This document shows positions 13,501 through 20,758 of a stretch of 64,000 nt of DNA, piece after piece. This DNA comes from Corbicula japonica. Lineage: Eukaryota; Mollusca; Bivalvia; Venerida; Cyrenidae. The DNA lies in contig JAZAYU010000012.1 of NCBI GenBank assembly GCA_038501625.1, positions 7,998,001-8,062,000 on the forward strand. Direction: 5' to 3'. The notes under the pieces were generated by a model. It worked only from the letters and a program-made list of their open reading frames with translations, made no database searches and was not told the origin of the DNA. The stretch's first letter is position 1. Every line of letters starts with the position of its first letter. Both the position numbers and the translations under genes were made by a program.

Positions 13501-14485
13501 TATCTCACCTCTTTTTGCTCATATTTGATGGCGAGTTTGAGTCTCGACAGAGTTACCTTTTCCTCACCATCTGAACCCTCGTCATCCGAGTCATTGTCAC
13601 TCCGTTTGTTCAAAACAGCTATAACTTCCTCAGTACTTCGACACTGGTCCAACAAATCACATGCACATCTTTTACACTGATTGCTCAGGGCTATATATGC
13701 ATCCTTAAACTCGTTTTCACGGAGTGCCAATTTTTCAAGCTCCCAGGATAGCTTGAAAGCAGACAAGATTGGATCTGAGCATGTTAGTGAAATCCAAGCT
13801 GGACTAGCAAGGGCTCTGTACGTGTTGATTCGTCGTAACGAATGACGCAGACCATCTTCATGAACCATTTCCTGACATTTTCTGCATGAGCATGAAAGTT
13901 CGTGTGGACGTTCAATAATAGCACCCCTCATGAGCAGTAATTGTAAAATTTCAAACTGATTACAATGAGCCGCAAGTATAACAGGAGAAATATCAGGAGA
14001 GTAATCGTTACTTTCTTCAAGATTGTCAATGTTGCCGATGTAAATCGAGTTGTACCATTCGGTTCCCAGCATCTCCGGTGTAATCGACGGATGATCAATG
14101 AGCATTTCAACGATTTTAAATACGCCTTCACGAATAGCATACAACAATGCATCCCCGATTTTAACACCTTCTTGTTTCAGTAACATTTCCACAATCTCGA
14201 TGTTTTCGTTATCAACTGCTATTTGTATGGCTGTCCTCCCTAACATATTTGTGCAGTTTACGTTTACAGGTGCAGGGGGTAGCAAGCATCTAATCATCGA
14301 ATGTTTATCTCCACGTTCAGCTGCTTCTAAAAATAATCGTTCTTTTGGCGCTATTCTATGGCAACATTTCATTGGCTGAAGAGGCATTGGCGCCACCTTT
14401 GAAGAATACCGAGAACTAATTTTTTTGGTTCTTGATTTCACAGACTTGCGCCCCATATTCCAGGCAAACATGTGATCTAAAGTCT
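1346..14485 (-). CDS. TRPC-family cation channel, invertebrate TRP/TRPL-like (gene level, 3' end outside window)
   Basis: Five exons read right to left: 14485-13509, 8454-8112, 7310-6866, 2855-2660, 1564-1346. Junction phases are 0, 1, 2, 0, and every one joins in frame with GT-AG borders. From the ATG at 14471 this gives 722 residues. Order: basic N-terminus, ankyrin-type repeats (about residues 42-185), TRP_2 linker, S1-S6 with pore loop, TRP box. The family forms tetrameric Ca2+/Na+ channels of the plasma membrane gated downstream of phospholipase C; in invertebrates, close relatives carry the photoreceptor current. The assignment to the TRP/TRPL/TRP-gamma side of TRPC comes from remembered family motifs such as FVAHPNCQQ, PPTTLEW and GPLQISLG. 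The cytoplasmic C-terminal tail is missing and should lie left of the window. Introns carry about ten MITE copies. Confidence 0.93.
1565..2659 (-). other. TRPC intron D-E
   Basis: Intron by splice-site logic. It contains a short direct duplication (about 2224-2275, ccttttaattaagg twice) and otherwise only AT-rich unique sequence; no exon-like segment was seen. Confidence 0.6.
2660..2855 (-). CDS. TRPC exon D: pore helix and S6
   Basis: The acceptor tttcag at 2857-2856 starts the exon with one base that completes the threonine codon begun in exon C. It encodes SYRTLYWSLFSL, then a 30-residue segment and S6 (VIVLINMLIAMMSNSFQEIE). The pore-helix motif that is LFW in most TRPC channels reads LYW here. 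It ends phase 0 before gtacgt. Apparent starts inside this exon are artefacts of reading the exon alone. Confidence 0.92.
2926..3142. repeat. MITE-like element with 22-bp perfect TIRs
   Basis: The 22 bp at 2926-2947 are the exact reverse complement of 3121-3142. A second matching inner pair is 2953-2970 and 3079-3096. Total 217 bp, noncoding, in the intron between TRPC exons C and D. Confidence 0.85.
3225..3433. repeat. TIR repeat with poly-G/poly-C shoulders, copy 1
   Basis: The ends GTACCGTAAAACTTTC and the reverse complement GTACTGTAAAATTCC form imperfect TIRs; C-rich and G-rich tracts (ccccc; ggggggggg) sit just inside. A second, more decayed copy lies at 23576-23752, sharing the ggatattggataa and attaactcattttttccct blocks. 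Confidence 0.75.
3489..3903 (+). repeat. Foldback element with CRE-like sites, copy 1
   Basis: It starts ttcttgcataccggataagt and ends catgcaagatacttat. Internally there is a strong hairpin: 3770-3797 (aaaatctgtcacctcgg...) pairs with 3843-3875. It also has the palindrome ttttccctagggaaaa and a gtgacgtcac site. The same structure recurs in inverse orientation at 10724-11130. Confidence 0.85.
3904..4413. other. Intron sequence, nothing recognised
   Basis: AT-rich unique-looking sequence inside the TRPC C-D intron; no ORF with splice signals or recognisable repeat was seen. Confidence 0.5.
4414..4614. repeat. TTAA/CCC-GGG MITE copy
   Basis: Bounded by TTAA at 4414-4417 and 4611-4614. It starts CCCTTTCCTACATA and ends TATGGAGGAATGGG. 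The first internal hairpin is shortened (the middle of the AGATCCAGATCAGC...GATCAGGATCT arm is lost). Confidence 0.9.
4615..5472. other. Intron sequence, nothing recognised
   Basis: AT-rich, no reading frame with splice support and no clear repeat pairing inside the window. Confidence 0.5.
5473..5668. repeat. Decayed TTAA/CCC-GGG MITE copy
   Basis: Retains ccctttactccctgg, agatcagctggcacatccatgcc, tctgatcaggatct and a terminal tatatggagtaaaggat. The terminal TTAA motifs are mutated. Confidence 0.75.
5669..6217. other. Intron sequence, nothing recognised
   Basis: No gene or clear repeat was identified in this part of the TRPC C-D intron. Confidence 0.45.
6218..6464. repeat. TTAA MITE copy, CCTTTTACTCC subfamily
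   Basis: Flanked by TTAA at both ends. TIRs read CCTTTTACTCCA and TGGAGTAAAGCG, the 'ACTCC' variant of the family. Both internal hairpins are present. ORFs of 60 and 68 codons on either strand come from this element and are not genes. Confidence 0.9.
6467..6859. repeat. TTTAAAGC-ended repeat adjoining a splice donor, copy 1
   Basis: Begins TTTAAAGC and ends GCTTTAAA. An inverted second copy lies at 21883-22297, sharing long blocks such as agctaaatataatggagc and ggatttccgaaatgtcac-like stretches. Its right end lies 5 bp from the GT of TRPC exon C (6865-6864). Confidence 0.85.
6866..7310 (-). CDS. TRPC exon C: S3 to S5 and pore turret
   Basis: The acceptor ctgcttgcag precedes the exon start at 7310; the first two bases complete the glycine codon split with exon B (phase 1). 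It encodes the rest of S3 (FVWSECKQLWEEG), S4 (WNWMDFIMLSLYLTTFTLRL), an extracellular KYGPKEMERKDWPFY segment, a helix with FARLIFLFQ, the GPLQISLG linker and S5 (FMLIFFLVLTSFACGLNQLY). Two spare bases remain before gtaagt (phase 2). The splice donor is only 6 bp from the edge of a repeat element at 6467-6859. Confidence 0.93.
7330..7770 (-). repeat. Degenerate minisatellite in TRPC intron B-C
   Basis: About 15 units of roughly 27-30 bp with the core (tt)aggctaaagnaatttata(tttat)cacat. Units alternate between gactaaag and ggctaaag types, suggesting a higher-order period near 57 bp. Confidence 0.85.
8112..8454 (-). CDS. TRPC exon B: pre-S1 to start of S3
   Basis: The acceptor tttttag at 8456-8455 opens phase 0 with FVAHPNCQQLLTSIWYEGL, which continues LKLAIKYEQKE from exon A; this junction is highly conserved in TRPC proteins. 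Two hydrophobic helices are visible: S1 (KIVVCLGLVFMMPFMALYYW) and S2 (SASFVTFLVLLMW). The exon ends in PPTTLEWLICIWVTG, the beginning of S3, with one spare base before gtaatt (phase 1). The open frame continuing to 7993 is intron read-through and should not be annotated. Confidence 0.93.
8478..8728. repeat. MITE with perfect 30-bp TIRs and ATTT duplication
   Basis: Positions 8478-8507 and 8699-8728 are perfect reverse complements beginning GGGGCGCGTCACGGG and carrying a GGTACC site. The element is flanked by ATTT on both sides (8474-8477, 8729-8732), a likely 4-bp target duplication. The interior contains two gacgtca motifs. It lies in the intron upstream of TRPC exon B. Confidence 0.92.
8740..8890. 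repeat. Heavily decayed TTAA-family MITE fragment
   Basis: Only the cacatgtgcaaccagtg, gtctgatcacaatctacac and tggtcag blocks of the family remain; no intact ends. Confidence 0.45.
8931..9371. repeat. GCCAATAT-rich repeat region
   Basis: The words cgccaatataaaac and gccaatat recur at both ends in direct and inverted form (ttttggctatattggc; ttttattttggcggt). It looks like an element with long, GC-skewed ends of cgccaata repeats. No coding potential. Confidence 0.55.
9374..9622. repeat. Decayed TTAA MITE copy
   Basis: Contains ccttgccatctgatcaggat, tgaccaagaagcaaacatga and the terminal tatatggagtaaaaggttag of the ACTCC subfamily; the left end is missing. Confidence 0.7.
9880..10165 (+). repeat. 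Dispersed 'cctcccac...' repeat, copy 1
   Basis: Homologous, in opposite orientation, to 58675-58935. Shared blocks include ctgcacaagtttgaaagaaa, gaggagttgatgccacaaga and a right end near cctcccactttgtggaggca, preceded by ggacgga simple repeats. The long overlapping ORFs on both strands here are repeat-derived. Confidence 0.75.
10349..10722 (+). repeat. ~50-bp direct duplication flanking a MITE
   Basis: The block beginning ttaatggagag and ending cttagcgcctat occurs at 10349-10400 and again at 10673-10722, about 324 bp apart, with a TTAA MITE between them. This is a segmental duplication, not a target-site duplication. Confidence 0.8.
10435..10675. repeat. TTAA/CCC-GGG MITE copy
   Basis: TTAA at 10435-10438 and 10672-10675. 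Left CCTTTTCCTCCATAGACACA and right TATATATCTAGGAACGGG ends, with both internal hairpins intact. Confidence 0.9.
10724..11130 (-). repeat. Foldback element with CRE-like sites, copy 2
   Basis: Inverse copy of 3489-3903: same hairpin (aaaatctgtcaccga... against ...ggtgacagattttt), same ttttccctagggaaaa palindrome, same outer ends, plus a tgacgtcac site. ORFs here (76 and 107 codons) fall inside the hairpin. Confidence 0.85.
11238..11300 (+). ncRNA. Possible tRNA-derived (SINE-like) fragment
   Basis: gcgcattggttaacggg resembles a degenerate A box, and gattcgaatcc near 11288 matches the pol III B box consensus at all but one position. No cloverleaf acceptor stem was found, so this is at best a tRNA-derived relic. 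Confidence 0.3.
11500..11654. repeat. Partial TTAA MITE (right half)
   Basis: Retains ggatctacactgttcgcatt, the second hairpin and a right end ccgtatagggTTAA; the left TIR is lost. Confidence 0.75.
11655..12329. other. Intron sequence, nothing recognised
   Basis: AT-rich TRPC intron sequence. A short imperfect direct/inverted use of 'gtctgac' words (12165-12300) was noted, but no gene. Confidence 0.45.
12330..12527. repeat. Decayed TTAA MITE copy
   Basis: Both hairpins (ccagtgtagatcctgataag; ctgatcagatgtcac) and a right end gatggaaagggtta are present; the left TIR is missing. Confidence 0.75.
12975..13456. repeat. Decayed TTAA MITE, probably interrupted by a second element
   Basis: The left part (12975-13188) runs through both hairpins to caataaaaccatgtata. 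The matching right terminus atatatgaagtaaagggTTAA appears only at 13432-13453. The roughly 240 bp between them contain a separate hairpin (13195-13271), consistent with insertion of another element into this MITE. Confidence 0.55.
13195..13271. repeat. Hairpin element with ~28-bp arms
   Basis: attaagatgtttctataaaa...agaag pairs with cttcttttttctatcgaaac...ttaat, with a ~22-bp loop. It lies inside the decayed MITE above. Confidence 0.7.
13509..14485 (-). CDS. TRPC exon A: N-terminal ankyrin repeats and TRP_2 linker
   Basis: The acceptor is a pyrimidine tract ending cag at 14487-14486, so the open frame upstream of it (to 14546) is intron. First usable starts are ATG 14471 (MFAWNMGRKS) and ATG 14456 (MGRKSVK). 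With the first, the exon gives exactly 321 codons and ends in phase 0 at 13509 before gtgaga. Ankyrin-like units lie at about residues 42-69, 72-101, 105-130 and 158-185. A cysteine-rich stretch with two CxC/CxxC motifs (residues 194-199) and the TRP_2 region follow, ending in an acidic DSDDEGSDGEE loop and the LKLAIKYEQKE pre-S1 motif. A 5' UTR exon upstream is implied because the start sits just inside an acceptor; it was not found. Confidence 0.92.
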
Positions 14486-14977
14486 CTGAAAAAGAAGAAG
14501 CAGACAATTTTACAATTAGAAATGACAAAGCTTCGACTGTATTCATCAGTCTTTAGAGAGTAAGTCCAGGCGTTGATTCCTGCCAGGCATGAGCGACCCC
14601 TGATCTTTTGACAAGGATATAAAGGGTATGGTGGGTGGGTATGTGACCCCTTGGGGAGTTTGTGGTGGACAAAATTACAACTAAACTTCACCTCCCCTTA
14701 CAGGCATTTCTTAGTAAAAAATAACATTCTGTTTGGAAAAATGTGTAACAAAATCATCTCTTAGTTATGTGAAAATGAATAGAAAATTTTAAGTCATTTC
14801 AAAATATAGTAGGAACTAAAATTCAAAAAAATATCTCAGGAGACAACTTTTCCTTGGACATGACCAATGTGTGATTCATTTTAAATGTAAGGATGAATCA
14901 AGCCAATCGTAAATTAATATATAAAATATTTTTGTAAATCAATCGGATCACATCAAAATTTTACCATCCATGTCAGT

Positions 14978-15219
14978 TTAACCCTTTCCTGTATAGATAC
15001 ACCTTTATTGCTAGAGCCAACATTTTAGATCTAGATCAGCCGGCACATCTGTGCCGTCTTATCAGGATCTAAACAGTTCGCTTTTTGATTCATTAGGTTA
15101 TTTCTGACCAAAATGCGACCAGTGCAGATCCTGATCAGACAGCACGAATGTGCCGACTGATCAGGACATACACTGGTTGCACATGCGTAAAAATGCGTAT
15201 ATATCAAGGAAAGGGTTAA
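14978..15219. repeat. TTAA/CCC-GGG MITE copy
   Basis: Complete: TTAA both ends, CCCTTTCCTGTATAGATACA left and TATATCAAGGAAAGGG right, two hairpins separated by a ttgattcattaggttatttc spacer. Confidence 0.92.
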
Positions 15220-15809
15220 ACAAGTTATATCCAGCATTAAATACTTGAAAAATATAAATGAAATTGAATTTAATTTAAAAATTAAAAAAACCCATCTTTT
15301 TTTCTGAGAGCGCTCAAACAATAATTTGAGAAATGATTTCTTTTTGCCAAAGGATGAATATTTAAATGTTTCGTCTTCAAATGTCAATTATGTCATAAAC
15401 AAATTTTCCATTCATCCTAAAAGACATAAAATTTAATGCCATCATAAGATCTGTAATATTTTCAAGACGTTGACATTTAGAATTAGATAATAAAGGGATA
15501 ACAGCTAACATCATGTGAAATGTTTACTTTTATATTTCAAAATGATATTTTACGATATTTTGTTGATGTTGTTTTTTTAATCTTAGCTTCAGACCGTCAG
15601 TCTCTACTAAATCCCCCCAGTCTACTTACCCATCACTCAAAAATTAAAAATAGAATTCAAAATTTATTATAGTTTAAACTTATTTATTTAATTTAACATC
15701 GATTATGAAACAAGTTATTCCAACTTATAGTAAGCATGCTCAATGCATGCTCGACAACTGCCTTGTGGTTTGCAACCAGTTCTCGCACCAAAATGTGGAT
15801 TGGAAACTG
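15220..15809. other. Intergenic, nothing recognised
   Basis: AT-rich with short ORFs only; no splice-supported exon was seen upstream of the TRPC gene. Confidence 0.45.
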
Positions 15810-16021
15810 CCAATAAATCCAGATCTACCTGCACATCAATGCTTCCTGATCAGGATCTAAACTTTTAGCTTAGGATTCGTAAGATTATTTCTGAACAAGA
15901 AGTGACCAGTGCAGACCCAGATCATAATTTATGCAAGGACGTGTCATCTGAACTGGATCTACGCTGGATCTACACGTGTCGCAAATGCAATGAAACTCGT
16001 ATATATGGAGTGTTGGGCTAA
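15810..16021. repeat. Decayed TTAA MITE copy
   Basis: Retains aatccagatctacctgcaca, ctgatcaggatctaaac, ccagtgcagacccagatcat and a terminal tatatggagtgttgggctaa. Confidence 0.7.
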
Positions 16022-16311
16022 ATTTTACCACTGAAAACTGTTTGTCCACAGTTTTAAGCTTTTATGTTCTACAAGGTGTTGATAAGTTCAAAATCTGATG
16101 ACTTGCTAAAGTGGGAGTCTATAGGATTTGATTTAGTGGTCCGTAGCCTAAACAGTCACGTGCTCCTCAATGTTACATCTTAATTCGCTATATCAATATA
16201 CACAGCGTCTCAACTCGTGTAATAACGTTTTTTTATTTACTGACCAAGTTTTGTTTTTAAAATGGTGAACTGATGAGTAAATACTATAGCTTACATTAAG
16301 AAAATTTTATT

Positions 16312-16549
16312 TTAACCCTTTCCTCCATAGACACACCTTTATTGGGTGAACAGTTTAGATCCAGATCAGCTGGCACATCCATGCCATCTGATCAGCATCT
16401 AAACTGTTCGCTTTTTCATTTATTAGGATATTTCTGACAGAAAAGCGAACAGTGCAGATCCTGATCAGACAGCACGGATGTGCCGGCTGATCTTGATCTA
16501 CACTGGTCGCATGTGCGTAAAAACGCGTATTTATGGAGGAAAGGGTTAA
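16312..16549. repeat. TTAA/CCC-GGG MITE copy
   Basis: Complete copy, one of the best preserved: left CCCTTTCCTCCATAGACACA, right TTTATGGAGGAAAGGG, TTAA on both sides. Confidence 0.93.
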
Positions 16550-16980
16550 AATCATTTTTATCTCAAAATGTAAACTGACAGTCAATAAAAAGTTACCACT
16601 TTTTCACTAGTCAATGAAAACTGTAGCTTTGCACAGAAACACTCCGTTTTGAACTTGCAATTTCAGACATTTTATGGTTAAATACTGTGGTATCATTATA
16701 TACTTAAAGAAATAAGAAACACAACTTCATTATACACAAAATATATTAAAAGTTGCATTTCTAATTTCTTCAACAGTTTCTATTAATAAGCATAAAATAA
16801 ATAAAAATAAAATAAAATAAATTGAAATATTCCAATAGATTCTCTACTATTTCAATTAAAATTTGTCTGATTCCTTTCCTGTTTATTTTTTAACGATGCT
16901 TAAAAATGTTTAACAAAGGACAGCCAAGGAATTTGCAATAAACTAGAAATCAGCTTACAGGTGACAACTCCAGCACTGTG

Positions 16981-17273
16981 TTTCCCCGAGTTAGATAATT
17001 AGTTTATTTCTGACCAAAAAGCAAACAGTGCAGTGCCCAAGATCATAAAACAAATCTGGAGATCAGTCTCAAATCTCAAGCATCTGATTGGCTGAAATGG
17101 CGAAAAGTCGCCATTTCAGCCAATCAGATGCTTGAGATTTGAGACTGATCTCAAAACTTAGTTTTATGATCTTGGGCCCTGATCCTGATCAGACTTCACA
17201 AATGTGCAGGCTGTTCTGGATCTACATTGGTACAACATGTGATTAAAGTTGAATTAATGAAGTAAAGGGTTAA
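16981..17273. repeat. TTAA MITE split by a foldback element
   Basis: MITE sequence ends at gcaaacagtgcag (17033) and resumes at tgatcctgatcag (17180); the gap is the palindromic element at 17034-17179. The right end agtaaagggTTAA shares its TTAA with the next MITE. Confidence 0.85.
17034..17179. repeat. Near-perfect foldback element, copy 1
   Basis: Two arms of about 50 bp (gtctcaaatctcaagcatct, gattggctgaaatggcga and their complement) around a 4-bp loop at aaag, with outer tgcccaagatcataaaac / gttttatgatcttgggcc. Inserted in a TTAA MITE. Other copies: 19193-19339, 21582-21687 (one arm lost), 34391-34465 (relic), 52010-52158. Confidence 0.92.
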
Positions 17274-17802
17274 CCATTTCCTCCATAGATACACCTTTAT
17301 TGCATGGACGAACAGTGTAGATCCAGATCAGACGACACATATATACACCTTTATTGCATGGACGAACAGTGTAGATCCAGATCAGACGACACATATATAC
17401 ACCTTTATTGCATGGACGAACAGTGTAGATCCAGATCAGACGGCACATAGATACACCTTTATTGCATGGACAAACAGTGTAGATCCAGATCAGACGGCAC
17501 ATAGATACACCTTTATTGCATGGACGAACAGTGTAGATCCAGATCAGACGGCACATAGATACACCTTTATTGCATGGACGAACAGTGTAGATCCAGATCA
17601 GACGGCACATAGATACACCTTTATTGCATGGACGAACAGTGAAGATCCAGATCAGCTGGATCTGCACTGTTGGCTTTTTGATTCATTAGGTTATTTCTGA
17701 CCAAAATGCCACAAGTGCAGATCCTGATCAGACAGCACAAATGTGCTGGCTGATCTGGATCTATGCTGGTCGCACATGTGTAAATACGGAGGAAAGGGTT
17801 AA
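17270..17802. repeat. TTAA MITE with internal 54-bp x 7 tandem expansion
   Basis: Left end CCATTTCCTCCATAGATACA, right end ACGGAGGAAAGGG-TTAA. Between 17291 and about 17668 a 54-bp unit (acacctttattgcatggacg...) is repeated seven times, starting at 17291, 17345, 17399, 17453, 17507, 17561 and 17615. Because 54 is a multiple of 3, the minus strand has a 137-codon open frame of 18-residue repeats that is not a gene. Confidence 0.93.
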
Positions 17803-18555
17803 CCTGGTAGTAATAATAAGAGTGGTAATATTTTTTTGACACTGAATATACTTTTCCATTACTGACGATATAAAATGTTGAATTTTAATGAGGCTGGCAT
17901 GGCTAAAACATTATATTGTTAAGTAAATTGTGCTGTGGCATGGTAAAACAAAGTTTCGCTATATCTAGATTTCCCATTGGTAATTCTTGGACAGAAGGTG
18001 AACAGACAATACCGGGTATCACATAACGGCATCTTGCATGTCTTTTGTAACCCTTTACTCCACAGACACACCTTTATCAAATGGGGGAACAGTGTAGATC
18101 CAGATCAGCCAGCACACCCATGCCAACTGATTAGGATATACTGTTAGCTTTTAGAATTATTAGAATACTTCTGATCAAAGTGTAAACTGAGTGCAGATCC
18201 TGAACAGATGGCATGGATATGCTGGCTGATCTGGAACTACACTGTTCCCACTATTAATAACACTCACATTTATCGAGTAAAGCTTTAAGCTGGTAGTTAT
18301 TATTACCTAGTGATAACATTCTTTTCGATGGCGAGTATACTTTTCCATTACTCCATGATACAAATGGTTGGATTTTAATGAGGCTGGCACTGCGCCATGG
18401 TTTAAAAGTTATATTGTTTAGTAAATTGTGCTGTGGCATGTTTTTGTGGCATGGTAAAACAAAGTTTCGCTATATCTAGATTTCCCATGGGTAATTCATT
18501 GACAGAAGGTGAACAGACAATACTGGGTATCACATAACAGCATCTTGCATGTCTT
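17803..18555. repeat. Diverged tandem duplication of MITE plus ~245 bp of flank
   Basis: 17803-18046 and 18289-18555 are alignable end to end (cttttccatta, aattttaatgaggctggca, aaacaaagtttcgctatatc, gaacagacaata, catcttgcatgtcttt). Each is preceded by a TTAA MITE, so the duplicated unit was MITE+flank. Confidence 0.85.
18047..18288. repeat. TTAA MITE copy, ACTCC subfamily
   Basis: Left GTAA-CCCTTTACTCCACAGACA (left TTAA mutated), right TTATCGAGTAAAGC-TTAA; both hairpins recognisable. Confidence 0.85.
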
Positions 18556-18678
18556 TCTTAAATTTGCATGAAATTCTGCAGAGATTGCTCGCTAATGATT
18601 TCTTAAATCGAAGCTATTATATAATTTTGAAAAATAAATGTCTGTTGCTAGGTTATTAAAATATACAATACAGGAGAA

Positions 18679-18850
18679 TTTAACCCATAACTCCATGAAT
18701 ACGCATTTTATTTTTTGGGCAACCAGTGTAGATCCAGATCAGCTAATTAAAGACTGCTACTAGATTATGAAAAACAAGAAAAATTAACCCATTACGTCAT
18801 TGATAGGCCTTTTTTATTATATTGGCAACCATTGTTGATCCAGATCAGTG
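18679..18850. repeat. Two truncated left ends of the TTAA MITE
   Basis: TTTAACCCATAACTCCATGAATACGC and, ~100 bp on, TTAACCCATTACGTCATTGAT are each followed by a ccagatcag hairpin start and then unrelated sequence sharing aaga(c/t)tgctgcta. They may be a small tandem duplication. Confidence 0.65.
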
Positions 18851-18889
18851 AAGAGATGTCTGCTGCTAAGTTATTTAAAACAAGCCATT

Positions 18890-19130
18890 TTAACCCTTTC
18901 CTTGATATATACGCATTTTAACGCATGTGCGACCAGTGTAGATCCAGATCAGCCGTAACATCCATGCCGTCTGATCAGGATCTGCACTGGTCGCATTTTG
19001 GTCAGAAATAACCTAATGAATCAAAAGCAAACAGTTTAGATTCTGATCAGATGGCACGGATGTGCCTACTGATCTGGATCTAAACTGTACGCCCTAGCAA
19101 TAAAGATGTATCTATACAGGACAGGGTTAA
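18890..19130. repeat. TTAA/CCC-GGG MITE copy
   Basis: Complete with TTAA at both ends; left CCCTTTCCTTGATATATACG, right GTATCTATACAGGACAGGG. It shares its right TTAA with the next element. Confidence 0.92.
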
Positions 19131-19486
19131 CCTGTTACTCCATGGATAAGCCTTTTATTTCATGGACAACAAGTGTAGATCTGAGAATTCTGTGCCCAAA
19201 GTTATAAAACTGAGCATGGAAACCAGTCTCAAATCTCAAGCATCTGATTGGCTGAAATGGCGACCAGTCGCCATTTCAGCCAATCAGATGCTTGAGATTT
19301 GAGACTGGTTTCCAAACTCAGCTTTATAACCTTGGAGCCTGGTCTGGATTCACAGTTTGTTCCTTGGTCAGAAATAACCTTTTGAGACTTAAAGCAAACA
19401 GTGTAGATCGGCATGTGCCAGATGATCTAAATCTACAATGATTGCCCATATGATAAAATGATAGCTAGTGTTTGCTAATATTTTAA
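19127..19486. repeat. TTAA MITE (ACTCC subfamily) split by foldback element
   Basis: Left TTAA-CCTGTTACTCCATGGATA; the MITE resumes after the foldback with gttccttggtcagaaataac and runs to about 19460. The right TIR is degenerate. Confidence 0.75.
19193..19339. repeat. Near-perfect foldback element, copy 2
   Basis: Same outer ends (tgcccaaagttataaaactg / ctttataaccttggagcc) and ~50-bp arms as copy 1, loop ccag/tcgcc. Also nested in a TTAA-family MITE. Confidence 0.92.
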
Positions 19487-19489
19487 CCC

Positions 19490-19714
19490 TTGAACCCATT
19501 CCTGTATAGATACACCTTTAATGCCAGGGCGAACAGTTTAGATCCAGATCAGCCGGCACATCCGTGCCGTCTGATCAGGATCTAAACTGTTCGCTTTTTG
19601 ATTCATTATGTTATTTCTGACCAAAATGCGACCAGTGCAGATCCATGCCGTCTGATCTGGATCTACACTGGTCGCACATGCGTAAAAATGCGTATATATC
19701 CAGGAAAGGGTTAA
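19490..19714. repeat. TTAA/CCC-GGG MITE copy
   Basis: Left TTGA-ACCCATTCCTGTATAGATA (left TTAA mutated), right TATATATCCAGGAAAGGG-TTAA; the second hairpin is shortened. Confidence 0.88.
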
Positions 19715-19896
19715 TCCATAAATACGCATTTTTAAGGCATGTGTGACCAGTGTAGATCCAGATCAGCTTTCACATCTGTTCCCCTTGATCTGGGTCTACA
19801 CTGGTCGCATGATGGCCAGAAATAACCTTATGGATCTAAAAGTGAACAGTTTATATCCTGATCAGATGGCACGAATGTCTAAGGAGAAAGAGTTAA
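19711..19896. repeat. TTAA MITE copy sharing TTAA with its neighbour
   Basis: Follows directly after the preceding copy: TTAA-TCCATAAATACGCATTTTTA, hairpins, then aaggagaaagagTTAA. Confidence 0.85.
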
Positions 19897-20310
19897 AGAA
19901 CTTGTGGTCAACATTTTTGCTGTTTGTTTGTTACTGTTAATTATACTTAAGCTGATTAATTCGAAAATGTGTCTTTGCTTTTTTTAAATCATTTTCCGTT
20001 TTTAATAATTTTTGCAAGACCTCAGCTTTATATTTTCTACTTAACATTATATAATTTTGTTGCTTATTTTGACTATGTGTTATATTAATTCCTACGAAAA
20101 TGCAAAATAATCAATGTTGTCTGCTTAATGTTTTGCTGTCATTTTAAGGAATGACAGCAAATTATTTTTCATTTATTTATTCTTCTTAATTTAAACCAAC
20201 AAAAAATTACCAAGAACAACAAGGACAACAACAGCATTTATTTAGCATTAACAAAATAAAATGATTGTAGCCTACAAAAACTTAAATAACTACATTTTGT
20301 ACCACTTTTT

Positions 20311-20666
20311 TTTCAGTTGATTTTATGACCGATATTCGGTCATGTTCCCAACTGCAAAACATATACTTTTTTCCCAATTAGAGAAGAAAACTTCCTAATT
20401 GAATCAATGCAAAAAATTATGACAAAAAAACCTTGTTATCAGAGTTATTTCATTAATAAAATATTATATAACTAAATGTTAGTGAATCAATCATCATTTG
20501 TTTCTTAAGTCCAGAAATTATTAATAAAATTAAATATATGTTTAACTTTTTATTCCCCAATGATAATAAAAAAAATTCCCAAATTATTGCAAAACAACAT
20601 GAAATTTCCCAATTCCAGGATTATGGGTCTAATTCCCAATATGGTGAAAAAAAGCCCTGTACCACC
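20311..20666 (+). repeat. Dispersed repeat, copy 2 (see 568-916)
   Basis: Same block order as 568-916, including the ccgatattcggtcatg palindrome and the terminal gaaaaaaagccctgtacc. Same orientation. Confidence 0.7.
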
Positions 20667-20758
20667 CTGAACCAAACCCCTCAAGAAACCTAAACACTTT
20701 ATAAATGTAACTGCATTCTAATTGTGCTTTAATATTCCACTTGATTCATTTTCACCTC

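Noticed and set aside
17034..17179. CRISPR- or terminator-like palindromes
   Set aside because: Introns, mariner and MITEs show this is animal nuclear DNA; the palindromes are transposable foldback elements.
17254..17667. 137-codon ORF of 18-residue repeats
   Set aside because: Direct translation of the 54-bp satellite inside a MITE.
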